A DNA stretch of 64,000 nucleotides from Paraburkholderia silviterrae (GCF_004353915.1 NZ_SMRP01000017.1:62001-126000), one strand, 5' to 3'; positions 1 through 9,112 are shown, numbered from the stretch's first letter. The notes: generated by a model from the sequence alone, not told the origin. A program made the numbers and translations.

Positions 1-825
1 TACTTCGGATTCCCAACAGGTATCTCTGGACAAGCGCTTGCCGGTCGCGGCTTGTCTCAATGCCGGAAATTCGGCGCCGAAGTTGGTGTACCAGTCCAGG
101 TACTCGGCATCGAATGCCACGAGGCACAGCCCTTTCACATTCGTCTTGATTGCGACGAGCACGTGTATGCGCGCGCTGTCGTCATCGCTACCGGCGCTCG
201 CTATCGACAACCGTCGCTGGCTCGCCTCGAGGATTTTGTGGGACGCGGAGTCTATTACAGCGCAACGTTCATGGAAGCCGCGTTCTGTGCAAATGAAGAG
301 TTGATTATCGTCGGCGGCGGAAATTCAGCCGGCCAGGCAGCGGTTTTCCTCGCCGGATTTGCGCGTCACGTTCACATCGTGATTCGCGGCGACGGACTCA
401 AAGCGAGCATGTCGAACTATTTGATCAGGCGGATTGACGCCGCTGCGAACATCACCGTTCATCTACGGACGCAGATCGTCGAGTTGAAGGGCGAGACCCA
501 ACTTGAATCCGTCATATGGGACAGGCAAGGGCATATTGAACCGAAGCCGTTCCGGCACGTCTTCCTGTTTCTTGGCGCACAGCCCAATACGGGTTGGCTC
601 GGCGATTGCGTTGCGCTGGACAGGAACGGCTTTGTGCTCACTGGCCCCGATGCAATCAGCAGGTGGCCATCAGAGCGCCCTCCTCACTCTCTGGAGACGA
701 GCCGACCTGGCATCTTCGCAGTAGGCGACGTTCGCAGCGGCTCGGTGAAGAGGGTTGCGGCCGCCGTCGGAGAAGGCGCTGCCGCCATTCAGTCCCTTCA
801 TCAATATCTGGCGCTGGATGAGTGA
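1..825 (+). CDS. Thioredoxin-reductase-like FAD/NAD(P) oxidoreductase (5' end outside window)
   Basis: The frame is open from the first base, so the N-terminus lies upstream of the window. The visible 274 residues start with 'FGFPTGISGQALAGRG', the conserved block after the FAD-binding domain of thioredoxin reductases. A second nucleotide-binding motif 'IIVGGGNSAGQAAVFL' follows, and the C-terminal FAD motif is 'GIFAVGDVRSGSVKRVAAAVGEGA'-like. The redox CxxC that belongs just before the NAD(P) motif is absent: that stretch reads 'YYSATFMEAAFC'. This matches the branch of TrxB-like proteins often fused to a cyclic-nucleotide-binding domain, but the fusion cannot be checked here. It probably reduces a small substrate or partner rather than thioredoxin. 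It is convergent with the next gene, 16 bases away. Confidence 0.85.
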   Translation, partial: YFGFPTGISGQALAGRGLSQCRKFGAEVGVPVQVLGIECHEAQPFHIRLDCDEHVYARAVVIATGARYRQPSLARLEDFVGRGVYYSATFMEAAFCANEELIIVGGGNSAGQAAVFLAGFARHVHIVIRGDGLKASMSNYLIRRIDAAANITVHLRTQIVELKGETQLESVIWDRQGHIEPKPFRHVFLFLGAQPNTGWLGDCVALDRNGFVLTGPDAISRWPSERPPHSLETSRPGIFAVGDVRSGSVKRVAAAVGEGAAAIQSLHQYLALDE

Positions 826-841
826 CATCTGATTGCAAACA

Positions 842-1633
842 TCAATGCGCTCCCTGATCCCGGTCTCGCAGGACTTCTTTTGCCGCGAGCGCCGCATTGA
901 TTGCCCTCGGGAATCCGGCATAAGCGGAAATCTGCGTGATCACCTCCACGAGCTCCTCCCCCGTCCCGCCAACGTTGAGAAAGCCATGCATGTGAACCTT
1001 GAGTTGCGGCGTGGCCGAACCCATTGCCGCCAGCGCCGCCACCGTAATCAGTTCTCGCAGGACGAGATCGATACCGGTGCGCGAGTACACATCGCCGAAC
1101 GCGAATTCGACAATGAAGCGACCAAGATCGGGAGCGATGTCGTTCAACGATTCAATCACCCGTTCACCCACCGCACCATCGATGGCCCTCAACCCCGCCA
1201 CGCCATCGTCGTAACGCGTCGCGCCCGGTGACACCGACACGGGCGCGGCGTCGACACCCTCCTCGCGGAACACGTCTCTTGCAGCCGACACGCCGTTGAG
1301 TGCAGCCGGAAAGCCTGCATAGACGACGAGGTGAATCATCAATTCCACGATTTCTCGCGGCGAACAGCCAACGTTCAACGCACCCGCGATATGGAAGCGA
1401 AGTTGCGGCTCGGCGCCCCCCATCGCCGCAAGTGCGGCAACCGTCGCGAATTGCCGCTGCCGCAGATCGAGTGCGGGTCGCGAATAGATTTCTCCATATG
1501 CGAAGCTGATCGCCATACGCGCCAAGTCCGGTGCAATGTCCTTCAAGGCCTCGTTGATCGAGGGCTCGTCCGTCTGTTCGATGGCCATCAAGTATTGGCG
1601 ACCCAGCGTCAGAGTCGATTGAGCATTTTGCAT
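842..1633 (-). CDS. Carboxymuconolactone decarboxylase family protein with two CMD domains
   Basis: This 263-residue protein contains two similar halves of about 110 residues (roughly 10-120 and 140-255). Each has the CMD signature in the form 'RQRQFATVAALAAMGG' or 'LRELITVAALAAMG', then 'LNVG' and an 'AGFPxAxNxxxAAxxVxxE'-like helix. The classic AhpD-type CxxC is not present, so peroxidase activity is unlikely; a decarboxylase or ring-cleavage helper role, or an unknown one, is possible. The ATG at 1633 was chosen because GGAGAGG lies 5 bases upstream; an upstream ATG in the same frame lacks this. It is divergent from the LysR gene at 1764 and probably controlled by it through the palindrome at 1720-1740. 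Confidence 0.85.
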   Translation of the reverse strand: MQNAQSTLTLGRQYLMAIEQTDEPSINEALKDIAPDLARMAISFAYGEIYSRPALDLRQRQFATVAALAAMGGAEPQLRFHIAGALNVGCSPREIVELMIHLVVYAGFPAALNGVSAARDVFREEGVDAAPVSVSPGATRYDDGVAGLRAIDGAVGERVIESLNDIAPDLGRFIVEFAFGDVYSRTGIDLVLRELITVAALAAMGSATPQLKVHMHGFLNVGGTGEELVEVITQISAYAGFPRAINAALAAKEVLRDRDQGAH

Positions 1634-1719
1634 GGTTTCCTCTCCAAGTTGAGTCACGTCGTTGCGGCTCGTTGTGCGAACGATAGCGACATCGGCGGCG
1701 GTGCGCTAATTCCTTTGGC

Positions 1720-1740
1720 GTGATACCTTTTGAGTATCAC
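1720..1740. promoter_or_regulatory. LysR-type operator GTGATAC-N7-GTATCAC
   Basis: A perfect 7+7 inverted repeat sits between the divergent CMD-protein and LysR genes, ending 23 bases before the LysR start. It contains ATAC-N7-GTAT and therefore the T-N11-A core typical of LysR-family recognition sites. The position fits autoregulation of the LysR gene together with control of the CMD gene. Confidence 0.75.
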
Positions 1741-1763
1741 AAGCGCGAAGCGGAGCTTCACCC

Positions 1764-2687
1764 ATGCAGGTAACCATCGAACTCTGGCAATTGCGGTACT
1801 TCGTTGCCGCGGCCGAGGAACTGAGCTTTCGGCGTGCGGCGGAGCGTCTGTTCATTACGCAACCGCCGTTGACGAGACAGATTCAGGCGCTCGAAGAAGT
1901 GATCGGCGCGAGACTGTTCGAACGCGATCGCGGCGGCGTAAGACTGACCTCCGAAGGCACCTATTTACTGACCGAAGCCCGCAATCTTCTCGCGGTAGCC
2001 GACGCTACCTTCGGGCGAATCGCACAGCGCACCGCGCTGGGCAAGCGCGAGCTCAGGCTCGGTATCACCACGGTGCTGGATCCCGCCTTATTTGCGTGGA
2101 TCGAACCGGCGCTCAAGGCGCGCGACCCGGCACTACGGTTGATTCAAAAGCGGCAATACTCGAAGGATTCGGCGCGCGACCTCCGTGGCGGTTTACTCGA
2201 CGCCGCGCTGATCGGTTTGCCGTCCCCAACGGAAGGCCTTCGCGTCGAACGGCTGTTCGACGAACCGCTCGTAGCCGCACTGCCGGAAGGACATGCATTG
2301 CGCAAACGCAGGCGCATTTCCCTGCTGGAACTGGCCGGCGACCCGCTGTTCTGGCCGCAACGACGGATCAATCCGAGCTACTACGATCACTTTGAGAGAC
2401 TCTTCCGGGCACGCGGCTTCAATCCCCGGCGCGTCGCGGAGCCGACTGATCATCACGTGCTCCTCAGCCTGATCGCCGAGGGTCAAGGCGTTGCGCTGAT
2501 TCCGTCGTCACTGAAATCCATTGTGCGTGACGGTGTGATCTATCGCGAACTCCGTGAGCAGACAGACTTGCGAATCGAAGTGGCGATCGCATACATGCCC
2601 GACGCGCACAATGCAGCGCTGCAGCAACTGATCGATGCGCTGCGATCGCACTATCGCATCGGCGTTGATGAAAATTCGAATGTATGA
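1764..2687 (+). CDS. LysR-family transcriptional regulator
   Basis: A 307-residue protein of normal LysR length. Residues 7-65 form the winged helix-turn-helix ('LRYFVAAAEELSFRRAAERL', then 'QPPLTRQIQALEEVIGARLFER'). Residues 95-300 look like a periplasmic-binding-protein-type effector domain. It is divergent from the CMD-domain gene with a LysR box between them, so this is its likely target; the effector may be an aromatic-pathway intermediate, which is inference only. Class recognition is secure, the regulon is not. Confidence 0.92.
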   Translation: MQVTIELWQLRYFVAAAEELSFRRAAERLFITQPPLTRQIQALEEVIGARLFERDRGGVRLTSEGTYLLTEARNLLAVADATFGRIAQRTALGKRELRLGITTVLDPALFAWIEPALKARDPALRLIQKRQYSKDSARDLRGGLLDAALIGLPSPTEGLRVERLFDEPLVAALPEGHALRKRRRISLLELAGDPLFWPQRRINPSYYDHFERLFRARGFNPRRVAEPTDHHVLLSLIAEGQGVALIPSSLKSIVRDGVIYRELREQTDLRIEVAIAYMPDAHNAALQQLIDALRSHYRIGVDENSNV

Positions 2688-2930
2688 AAATCACGCCGCA
2701 ACAGGCTGGCAAGCGCCCCCTACGAGAGGCGTGGTGATTTGAATTCGAGATCACGCCGTTAGTTTTCTTCGTTGGACGCGGGCACAACCCCCAACCATAC
2801 TTCCGATCACTTAACACGGTGCAACGACGACCCTGGTTTCTAACGAGTTGAGGCGCTTGCCCCCACCACACGCGCTGGCACGGGTTCATCGGCCAGCGGC
2901 ATTCGAACTAGTAACCAATAGGAGCGAGTC
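2688..2930. other. Intergenic region with a repeated ATCACGCCG element
   Basis: No gene is seen here. The 9-mer ATCACGCCG occurs at 2690-2698 and again at 2750-2758, exactly 60 bases apart, and a related inverted form GGCGTGGTGAT lies between them at 2728-2738. It may be the control region of the gene at 2931. No convincing promoter could be assigned by eye. Confidence 0.3.
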
Positions 2931-3590
2931 ATGAATTACGCAACCCTGGCGGCGCCAGGCCGAGAAATGCCCACGACAGATGCGCTGACATTGATGCACG
3001 TCCCCGCAAAGTTCGACGTGACCCAATGGCCCCGGGAAGTCGAAGCGTTTCTCCACAAGACTACCAACCCTCATCACCGGGCCATGCTGAAGAACTACTT
3101 CCGCCATTTGCTGCTGGAAGTTGCAGGTTACTGGGATCAAATCATCGTCCCCGAACTCACCGTCGACGAACCCATGTACCGCGTCGGCGACCGGCGCCAG
3201 ATGCACGTTCTGACGGGCAAGGCAGCCGTCGAGGGCTTCTATCGCGAAGCCGCAGAAACGCGCCAGAACGTGATGGGCGCACGGACCATGAACATGGGCG
3301 TCGACGACTATGGCATCACCACTGAAGCCGTATGGACCCACGTCGTGCCTGGGGTGTGCCTGAGGGACCATGGCATCAACGCCGACCCCGCGGCGCACTA
3401 CCTGATGACGCACCACCTCTTCCAGATCTTCACGTACACGAACGAGCCCAAACCCAAGCTCATCGCGGAGCGTATCTACGACGACCCGGAAAGCTACACC
3501 TACGAAAAGCTTGCGCCCGCCGACGTCGTGACGCCGGAGATCGCCCGGGAACTCCTCGCCCCCTTCCTGGCTCGAGCCACGCTGGATTGA
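2931..3590 (+). CDS. SnoaL/NTF2-like fold protein, function unknown
   Basis: A soluble 219-residue protein with the composition and pattern of SnoaL-like alpha+beta proteins: a helical start ('HRAMLKNYFRHLLLEVAGYWDQI'-like), a middle 'GKAAVEGFYREAAE' segment, and strands ending 'KPKLIAERIYDDPESYTYEKL'. Members of this fold act as small cyclases, isomerases or hydratases, or bind ligands, and often sit beside catabolic genes. The start has AGGAG ahead of it ('aggagcgagtcATG'). No catalytic residue can be assigned. It may belong to the same catabolic locus as the CMD protein and LysR upstream. Confidence 0.6.
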   Translation: MNYATLAAPGREMPTTDALTLMHVPAKFDVTQWPREVEAFLHKTTNPHHRAMLKNYFRHLLLEVAGYWDQIIVPELTVDEPMYRVGDRRQMHVLTGKAAVEGFYREAAETRQNVMGARTMNMGVDDYGITTEAVWTHVVPGVCLRDHGINADPAAHYLMTHHLFQIFTYTNEPKPKLIAERIYDDPESYTYEKLAPADVVTPEIARELLAPFLARATLD

Positions 3591-3746
3591 TGGCCGCTCA
3601 CGCGCAGGTTAAAGGAGTGACGACGTGCATCGGAACATCGTCACTCGATGCGGCCGCTACAGCGCCGGAAGAATCATTTGACCCTGTGCCCGTGCCGATA
3701 GAACAAAAAGCCGGAGATAAGCGAGGGGCGCGAAGATGCGACTCGT

Positions 3747-4601
3747 TCAGGCAGGCGCGCTGCTGATTAACCACATCGCGCCGGGCAAGCACACGCTCGC
3801 ATCCTTCGCATAGGGCGCAAGCGCCTCGCGAACAGAGGCGGTGGCCGCGGAGACGACCTCGGCAGACTGGTTGCGCAACCAACTGTTCACGGCGCCGATC
3901 TGAGTTGACTGAACTACCGCCTCCTCCAGCCCTCGGCCGGCGGCAATATCGAGGTCCATGTCGAGTTTCTCGAAGCGCGGCGGCGCCCAACCGGCCGCAG
4001 TGAGAACCTCACTGACGTGATTCCGATCGGCGAAGGCGAACATACCGGGAGCGTTCGGCACCGGCTGCGGCCTCGGCGGCAAGTGCCGCGCGGCCGCGGT
4101 CATCGGCACTTCCATCCACGGGTTTTCGGCCAGCGAGCGCCAGCACACGAGCGCCATGCGTGCCTCCTGAGCGGCGGCGCGGCGCATATTGGCGAACGCT
4201 GCCACCCGATCGCCGAAGAACATCACTCCGAACGCGGAGATCAGCAAATCGTATTCGTCCAGCGCCGCCGTTGCCGGATCGGTCTGCTGCCAATCGACAT
4301 TGGCGATGCCAGCTGCGCTCGCGCGCCTTTTGCCCTCGGCAAGCATTGGCCCGGAAATGTCCAAACCCGCCACGCGGCCGGACGGCCCCACGGCACGCGC
4401 GAATTCCAGCGTGGGCGCGCCACAGCCACAGCCGATATCCACCACCCGTTCGCCGGCACGCGCAGCGGCAAAGGCAAGCAAGGCGTCTGTCACCGGCGCG
4501 AGCGTGATGTCGGTGTGCTCCTGTCGAACCACCCAGATGTTGCCGCCGTTCCCGTTCCAGAAGGCAAGCATGTCGGTGTTGATCTCTTCAGGGGAGGCCA
4601 T
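3747..4601 (-). CDS. Class I SAM-dependent methyltransferase
   Basis: A 284-residue protein. Motif I is 'VVDIGCGCGAPTLEFA' at about residues 53-68, followed by the acidic 'VAGLDISGPML' strand and the post-motif 'YDLLISAFGVMFF', all typical of UbiE/COQ5-like Rossmann methyltransferases. The substrate cannot be told; relatives methylate quinones, aromatic rings or small acids. The ATG at 4601 has AGGAG eight bases upstream; the frame stays open further upstream but without a ribosome site and with an arginine-rich translation, so that part was excluded. It is convergent with the SnoaL-like gene. Confidence 0.85.
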   Translation of the reverse strand: MASPEEINTDMLAFWNGNGGNIWVVRQEHTDITLAPVTDALLAFAAARAGERVVDIGCGCGAPTLEFARAVGPSGRVAGLDISGPMLAEGKRRASAAGIANVDWQQTDPATAALDEYDLLISAFGVMFFGDRVAAFANMRRAAAQEARMALVCWRSLAENPWMEVPMTAAARHLPPRPQPVPNAPGMFAFADRNHVSEVLTAAGWAPPRFEKLDMDLDIAAGRGLEEAVVQSTQIGAVNSWLRNQSAEVVSAATASVREALAPYAKDASVCLPGAMWLISSAPA

Positions 4602-4703
4602 CCGGGTTCTCCTGCCAGGCGGGTGAGCACGTTGTGGCTTCGCCGGGCGATTATCTTGAGAAACTACCATAAACCCCGCGCGCTGGGCGACCGTTGAGCG
4701 GGG

Positions 4704-5425
4704 GTGACGCCGGACGGCGCATCTACGCCGCGCCCCGGATGAGCACGGAACGCCAACGGCGTGCCTCGGTCCGCCTCGGATGTCGAGACGCTCGGCGCGC
4801 TGCGCCACGCGCAGGTGGCAACCTGGTCGACCGCAATCCGCGTTTCGTGGTCTATCCGGTGCAGGAATGGTGCGGCCGTTCGACGGCTGGCGGCGACCAC
4901 AATGTCGTGTTTCCCGGCGACGAACGCCCCGGCTTTCCGTACAACGCGCGCGGCGAACACAATCGCACGCTGGTCTGGAACGAGGGCATGAAGGGCAACG
5001 CGGTCGAGCTGGGCCGCTGGCCGGTGGAAGAACTTTGGGACGCCTACGCCGACGCGGACTGCATCGAGATCGACGTCAGCAATCTGGCCGCCGCACACAT
5101 CGTGATCGAAGGGACCATCGACGGCTTCGTGAAAGTCGGGGATCCGCTCGCAGGCAATCCATTCGCACATGCGCCCACGTTCCGCCTTGAGCTCAGCGGC
5201 GCCGAACTGCTCGCGCGCGGCAGCACCACGCATGCGCTGGGCGGCACCGGGCTATTCGTGGCCGTCGAGCGGCTCACTGAGAAGCCCCTTCCCGTCGACC
5301 TGAGTGGCAGCATCGAAATTGCGTCCGGGAACGCTCAGTTCGGCTTCCGGCCCGTCTATTTCTTCGGGCGGCAGCGCGACGACAGCAAGGTGTGGTCTTC
5401 AGCGCAGTTCATCACATTTCGTTGA
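4704..5425 (+). pseudogene. Unrecognised gene with stop codon and frameshift near its 5' end
   Basis: From about 4826 to 5425 the frame encodes a convincing soluble protein ('NLVDRNPRFVVYPVQEW' through 'GFRPVYFFGRQRDDSKVW'). Upstream of 4826 the same frame gives arginine-rich noise, while the frame one base earlier reads 'SASDVETLGALRHAQVA', which joins smoothly to 'NLVDRNPRF'. One missing base near 4823 would fuse them. That earlier frame also carries TGA at 4740, after a possible GTG start at 4704. The 5' end therefore looks broken, unless the sequence has an error. The family was not recognised; the product appears cytoplasmic and beta-rich. Confidence 0.5.
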
Positions 5426-5859
5426 CGTTGAGGATCACCTGCGGCGTGGACGAATTGATCCGGGTTCGCTCAGAAGCAGTCCGGCGTAGCGTTGCCCCGG
5501 ATGGACAGCAATCGACTCGACAATCGGATGACAAGGTGTGCACATACCGGCATCGTCGCCAAACGGGTTGTGCCGACGCCCTTTGGCTATGTCGATCGTG
5601 CGCACGACAACGGTACGCGCGTGACGGCTGTCGCTGCGGCAGTGAGGTTTGCCACGCAACGATGCCTGGCCGTTCCTGAGCGCGCTCTGCGCGCGAGCGT
5701 TCGCCCGGTTGCGGCCAGAAGCGGTCAGTGGGGAAAGTTCCGCTTAGCTGCCGTTCGCGTCTCTTCCCTATCCTGTTCGCCTTATTTACTTCTGCTCCTG
5801 GCGTCTGCATGATTGCCAAGCCGCACGTAGGGCGCACTGGCCAAAAGGGGGTAGCGGAC
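5426..5859. other. 434-base region without a supported gene
   Basis: Several short frames cross this stretch but none has a ribosome site, a family motif or believable composition. On the minus strand 5435-5659 reads somewhat protein-like and could be a decayed remnant, but it was not recognised. Confidence 0.3.
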
Positions 5860-6327
5860 ATGAGCAGACAGACTATCGGACATCACCGGGCGAAGATCGT
5901 CAAGAATGTTCTAGCCCATCTTGTTGCTGCTACTGTCGCCCCACTGATTATTCCGTTCACGAGCGGATGGCTGTTCTTCCTGCTGCATGAGTGGTTTTAT
6001 CCTGCGGTGTGGGGCCTGCCGCCGCTTCAGTCACTCATCGGCGTCTCGATCAACAGCACGGCCGTTGGTTATTTCTTCACCTGGTTTTACGGGCTGCCGC
6101 TGGCAGTCATTCTTCAGCGGGTGAACCGGTACCAAATCAGCTATCTATTGGTTGCGAGTTCACTGCCAGCGCTGACTCTTCCCTTCTGGCAGACGGAATG
6201 GACAATTTCCGTTCTCCCCGTATGGATTGCCGGAGCTTCGACCGCGTATGTCTTCTGGCTTTTGACGCGCCGTAAAGCCCGACGAGATCCTCCATCTGAC
6301 ACCCTCACTTCACGGGCTCACGGCTGA
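5860..6327 (+). CDS. Small integral membrane protein, function unknown
   Basis: A 155-residue protein with four likely membrane helices: about residues 18-42 ('LVAATVAPLIIPFTSGW'), 55-85, 93-112 ('YLLVASSLPALTLPFW') and 120-138 ('VLPVWIAGASTAYVFWLL'), then a basic tail. The ATG at 5860 follows an AGGGGGT ribosome site; the frame extends upstream but that part has no good start signal. No family was recognised. It lies ahead of a CRP/FNR gene with a 279-base gap, so a shared operon is not implied. Confidence 0.65.
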   Translation: MSRQTIGHHRAKIVKNVLAHLVAATVAPLIIPFTSGWLFFLLHEWFYPAVWGLPPLQSLIGVSINSTAVGYFFTWFYGLPLAVILQRVNRYQISYLLVASSLPALTLPFWQTEWTISVLPVWIAGASTAYVFWLLTRRKARRDPPSDTLTSRAHG

Positions 6328-6606
6328 GCCGGTCGGCGAAGGTCCGCTCTTGCAAGTAGCAACGGCTGCCATGGGTCGCGTGCTGCCGATCACAGCGTCG
6401 CGAGACTCGGGCTGCGTATGCGAATTGCATCAGGCTGTACCCGGCCATCTACGGACGTTGGCCCACGCCATCAAGTGCTCGGTCGAACGTCGGCTGCTGC
6501 TCCGGACCGGACCTTCGAGCAGATATCAGCCGATCGGGTCATTAGGCAACATCGGCCGGCAAATGGTTACACTAGAGCCTCTGGCCCCTTCGAACCTAAC
6601 TTGGCT

Positions 6607-7299
6607 ATGCCCCTGTCAGTTGAGTTGCAGTGCTTCATATCGCGCTCCGCCTGGTCGGCTAATTTGACACAGGAGCAACTCGCTCGCGTCCAGAAAGATG
6701 CCTTTCAACGGTCGTATTCTGCCGGCGCCCTGGTCTGTCATCGCGGAGCCCCTGCGGATCATTGGATAGGCGTGATCGAAGGGTTAGTCAAAGTCGATAC
6801 GGTCTCGAAAGGTGGGCGGGCCACGACCTTTGCCGGCGTGCCGGCGGGTTCCTGGTTTGGCGAGGGAGCCCTATTGAAAGATGAGCCTCGTCCATACTCG
6901 GTGGTAGCGCTGCGCGACAGCGAAGTCGCATTTATTCCGCACAGCACATTTGAGTGGCTGCTTGAAAATAGCCATTCGTTCAGTCGATTTGTCATCGATC
7001 AACTCAATGCACGGTGTGGATACTACGTCGGTCTGGTTGGAAACCTCCGTTTACAGAAAGCGTCCGCAAGAGTCGCTTTCTGTCTCGCTGAACTGTTCAA
7101 TCCGCAACTCTTTGGCGTCACCGATCTGACACTGGGTCTTTCGCAAGAGGAAATTGGACGTTTGTCCGGCCTTTCCAGGCAGAACACCAACCGGGCGCTT
7201 CGCGAGCTCGCTGATGCGGGGCTTTTAGCGATCGAATATGGCTCCGTCCGAATTCTTGACCTGACTGGGCTTCGAGATTTTGCGCATTCCGAAGATTGA
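6607..7299 (+). CDS. CRP/FNR-family transcriptional regulator
   Basis: A 230-residue protein. Residues 15-130 are a cyclic-nucleotide-binding-type beta-barrel ('GALVCHRGAPADHWIGVIEG', then 'GSWFGEGALLKDEPRPYSVVAL'), followed by a dimer helix. A helix-turn-helix lies near residues 178-205 ('LSQEEIGRLSGLSRQNTNRAL'). The FNR iron-sulfur cysteines at the N-terminus are missing, so it is probably not an FNR-type oxygen sensor; the ligand is unknown. It is convergent, 17 bases apart, with the acyl-CoA ligase gene. CRP-spaced palindromes in that gene's promoter region at 9097-9112 and 9155-9170 are candidate binding sites. Confidence 0.9.
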   Translation: MPLSVELQCFISRSAWSANLTQEQLARVQKDAFQRSYSAGALVCHRGAPADHWIGVIEGLVKVDTVSKGGRATTFAGVPAGSWFGEGALLKDEPRPYSVVALRDSEVAFIPHSTFEWLLENSHSFSRFVIDQLNARCGYYVGLVGNLRLQKASARVAFCLAELFNPQLFGVTDLTLGLSQEEIGRLSGLSRQNTNRALRELADAGLLAIEYGSVRILDLTGLRDFAHSED

Positions 7300-7316
7300 T
7301 CAGGCCGCTTACGTGA

Positions 7317-8972
7317 CTATGCGTCAGACAGCTTCGTAATGGCTTCCCGGCTGCCAGCCTGCTCTCGAAGTCGAAACTTCTGAATTTTTCCTGCGCCCGT
7401 CTTTGGCAGTGTGCCGTACACGATCCTCACAGGACACTTGTAGTGAGCGAGCCGCTCTCGGCAGAACGTGACTAGCTCCCGTTCAGAAGGTGCATCGATA
7501 CCCTGTCTCAATTCGACAAATGCGCAAGGCACTTCGCCCCACTTGGCATCGGGCTGCGCCACCACTGCTGCGAAGAGGACTGCCGGGTGTTGGTGCAATA
7601 CGCCCTCAACCTCTACCGATGAAATGTTCTCTCCACCCGAAATAATGACGTCTTTGGAACGATCTGTGATCTGAATGTATCCGTCCGGGTGCACCACGGC
7701 AATATCTCCAGTGTGGAACCAGCCACCCTCGAAGGCCTTTCGGGTTGCGTCCTCGTTCTTCAGATAGCCTTTCATCATCACATTGCCGCGCAGCAGTATC
7801 TCTCCCTCGGTCTTGCCGTCCGCAGGAACTGACTCGAGCGTGGCGGAGTTCGCTACTCGCATGGCTTCAAGTCCGGAGGCCCGTTGTCCTTGCCGCGCCT
7901 TCAGGCGCGCCTGCTCCTCGTTGGCCAGTGCGCGCCAGTTTGCCTGGATGAAGCAACTGACCGGCGTGCCGGAGGCTTCGGTGATGCCGTATACGTGCTC
8001 GACCTCGAATCCCAGCTCGCTTACAGATTTCAACACGGTGGCCGGGGGTGGCGAACCCGCCGTGCGCACGCGAACGGCGCGAAGCAATGGGCCGCGCTCG
8101 CTGGCAGGCGCGTCGGCCAATGCGGCCAGGACGATGGGCGCCGCACAAAAATGATCGACGCCGTATTCGCGGATGGCTCTAAATATTCCTGCGGCATTGA
8201 CTTTGCGCAGGCAGACATGGGTGCCGCCCGCTGCTGGGACTGCCCAGGCGAAGCACCACCCGTTGGCATGGAACATTGGGAGGGTCCAGAGATACACCGG
8301 CCCGCGCGGCATGCCCCAGTCAATCAACTGGAGCATGCTCATAAGCTGAACCCCACGGTGACTGACCACGACCCCTTTCGGGTCGGAAGTCGTTCCGGAC
8401 GTATAGTTCAACGCGATGGCGGCCCATTCGTCCACAGGCCACACGCCTTCGAAGTCTGGGTCGCCCTCTTCGAGCAATTGCTCATAGTCCAGCTCACCTA
8501 TTGCCGGTCCCGGCGGTGCTTCGAGATCGGCAATATCAATCACGAGAGGCCTGGTGGGAACGTGCTCGAGCGCGTGCGCCGCAAGGGCCGCGAATTCACG
8601 ATCGACAAAAAGAACCTTGCATTCGCCGTGAAGCAGAATGAATCGAATGCCGTCGGCATCCAGTCTGCAATTGATCGTGTTGAGCACAGCGCCACTCAGT
8701 GGCACTCCGAAATGCGCCTCCACCAGCGCGGGCGTATTAGGCGCAAGGATCGATACGGTGTCGCCGCGCGTGACACCTCGCCCGACGAGTGCGCTGGCCA
8801 GCCGGCGGCAGCGGTTGCGCGTCTGCGCCCAGGTCTGTCGCATCGCGCCATGCACGATAGCGATCCGCTCCGGAAACAATCCGGCGCATCGATCCAGTGA
8901 GTGCAGCGGTGTCAGCGGAACATGGTTGGCTTCGTTTCGATCGAGTCCGTGCTCGTAGATTTGGGTGGGCAT
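7317..8972 (-). CDS. Acyl-CoA synthetase (AMP-forming, fatty-acid or aromatic-acid CoA ligase)
   Basis: A 551-residue ANL-superfamily ligase of usual length. The ATP-binding loop is 'YTSGTTSDPKGVVVSHRG' (about residue 190). Later come the 'YGITEASG' adenylate motif, 'GWFHTGDIAVVHPDGYIQI' with the adenylate-binding Asp, the hinge region 'DRSKDVIISGGENISSVEVE', and the catalytic lysine in 'PKTGAGKIQKFRLR' near the C-terminus. It should activate a carboxylic acid to its CoA thioester and so start the pathway encoded by the divergent genes from 9271. The ATG at 8972 has GAGGAG ahead of it; the longer frame upstream lacks one. The acid substrate is not evident. Confidence 0.92.
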   Translation of the reverse strand: MPTQIYEHGLDRNEANHVPLTPLHSLDRCAGLFPERIAIVHGAMRQTWAQTRNRCRRLASALVGRGVTRGDTVSILAPNTPALVEAHFGVPLSGAVLNTINCRLDADGIRFILLHGECKVLFVDREFAALAAHALEHVPTRPLVIDIADLEAPPGPAIGELDYEQLLEEGDPDFEGVWPVDEWAAIALNYTSGTTSDPKGVVVSHRGVQLMSMLQLIDWGMPRGPVYLWTLPMFHANGWCFAWAVPAAGGTHVCLRKVNAAGIFRAIREYGVDHFCAAPIVLAALADAPASERGPLLRAVRVRTAGSPPPATVLKSVSELGFEVEHVYGITEASGTPVSCFIQANWRALANEEQARLKARQGQRASGLEAMRVANSATLESVPADGKTEGEILLRGNVMMKGYLKNEDATRKAFEGGWFHTGDIAVVHPDGYIQITDRSKDVIISGGENISSVEVEGVLHQHPAVLFAAVVAQPDAKWGEVPCAFVELRQGIDAPSERELVTFCRERLAHYKCPVRIVYGTLPKTGAGKIQKFRLREQAGSREAITKLSDA

Positions 8973-9096
8973 GCTATGTCTCCTCGTCTGATGTGAAAAC
9001 TGTCCGGGTACAAGCGGTGCCAGGGACGACCTCTGAATCGGCACGCTCAAACCTTGCTGTACCACACCGAATCTAAACGTTGCGCTGGCCCGAAAC

Positions 9097-9112
9097 TGTC
9101 TCGAACAAGACA
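9097..9112. promoter_or_regulatory. CRP-spaced palindrome TGTCT-N6-AGACA (box 1)
   Basis: A perfect 5+5 inverted repeat with a 6-base spacer, the geometry of CRP sites (TGTGA-N6-TCACA). It lies in the divergent promoter region next to a CRP/FNR gene. The first 11 bases (9097-9107) recur as an exact inverted copy at 9160-9170. Confidence 0.6.
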
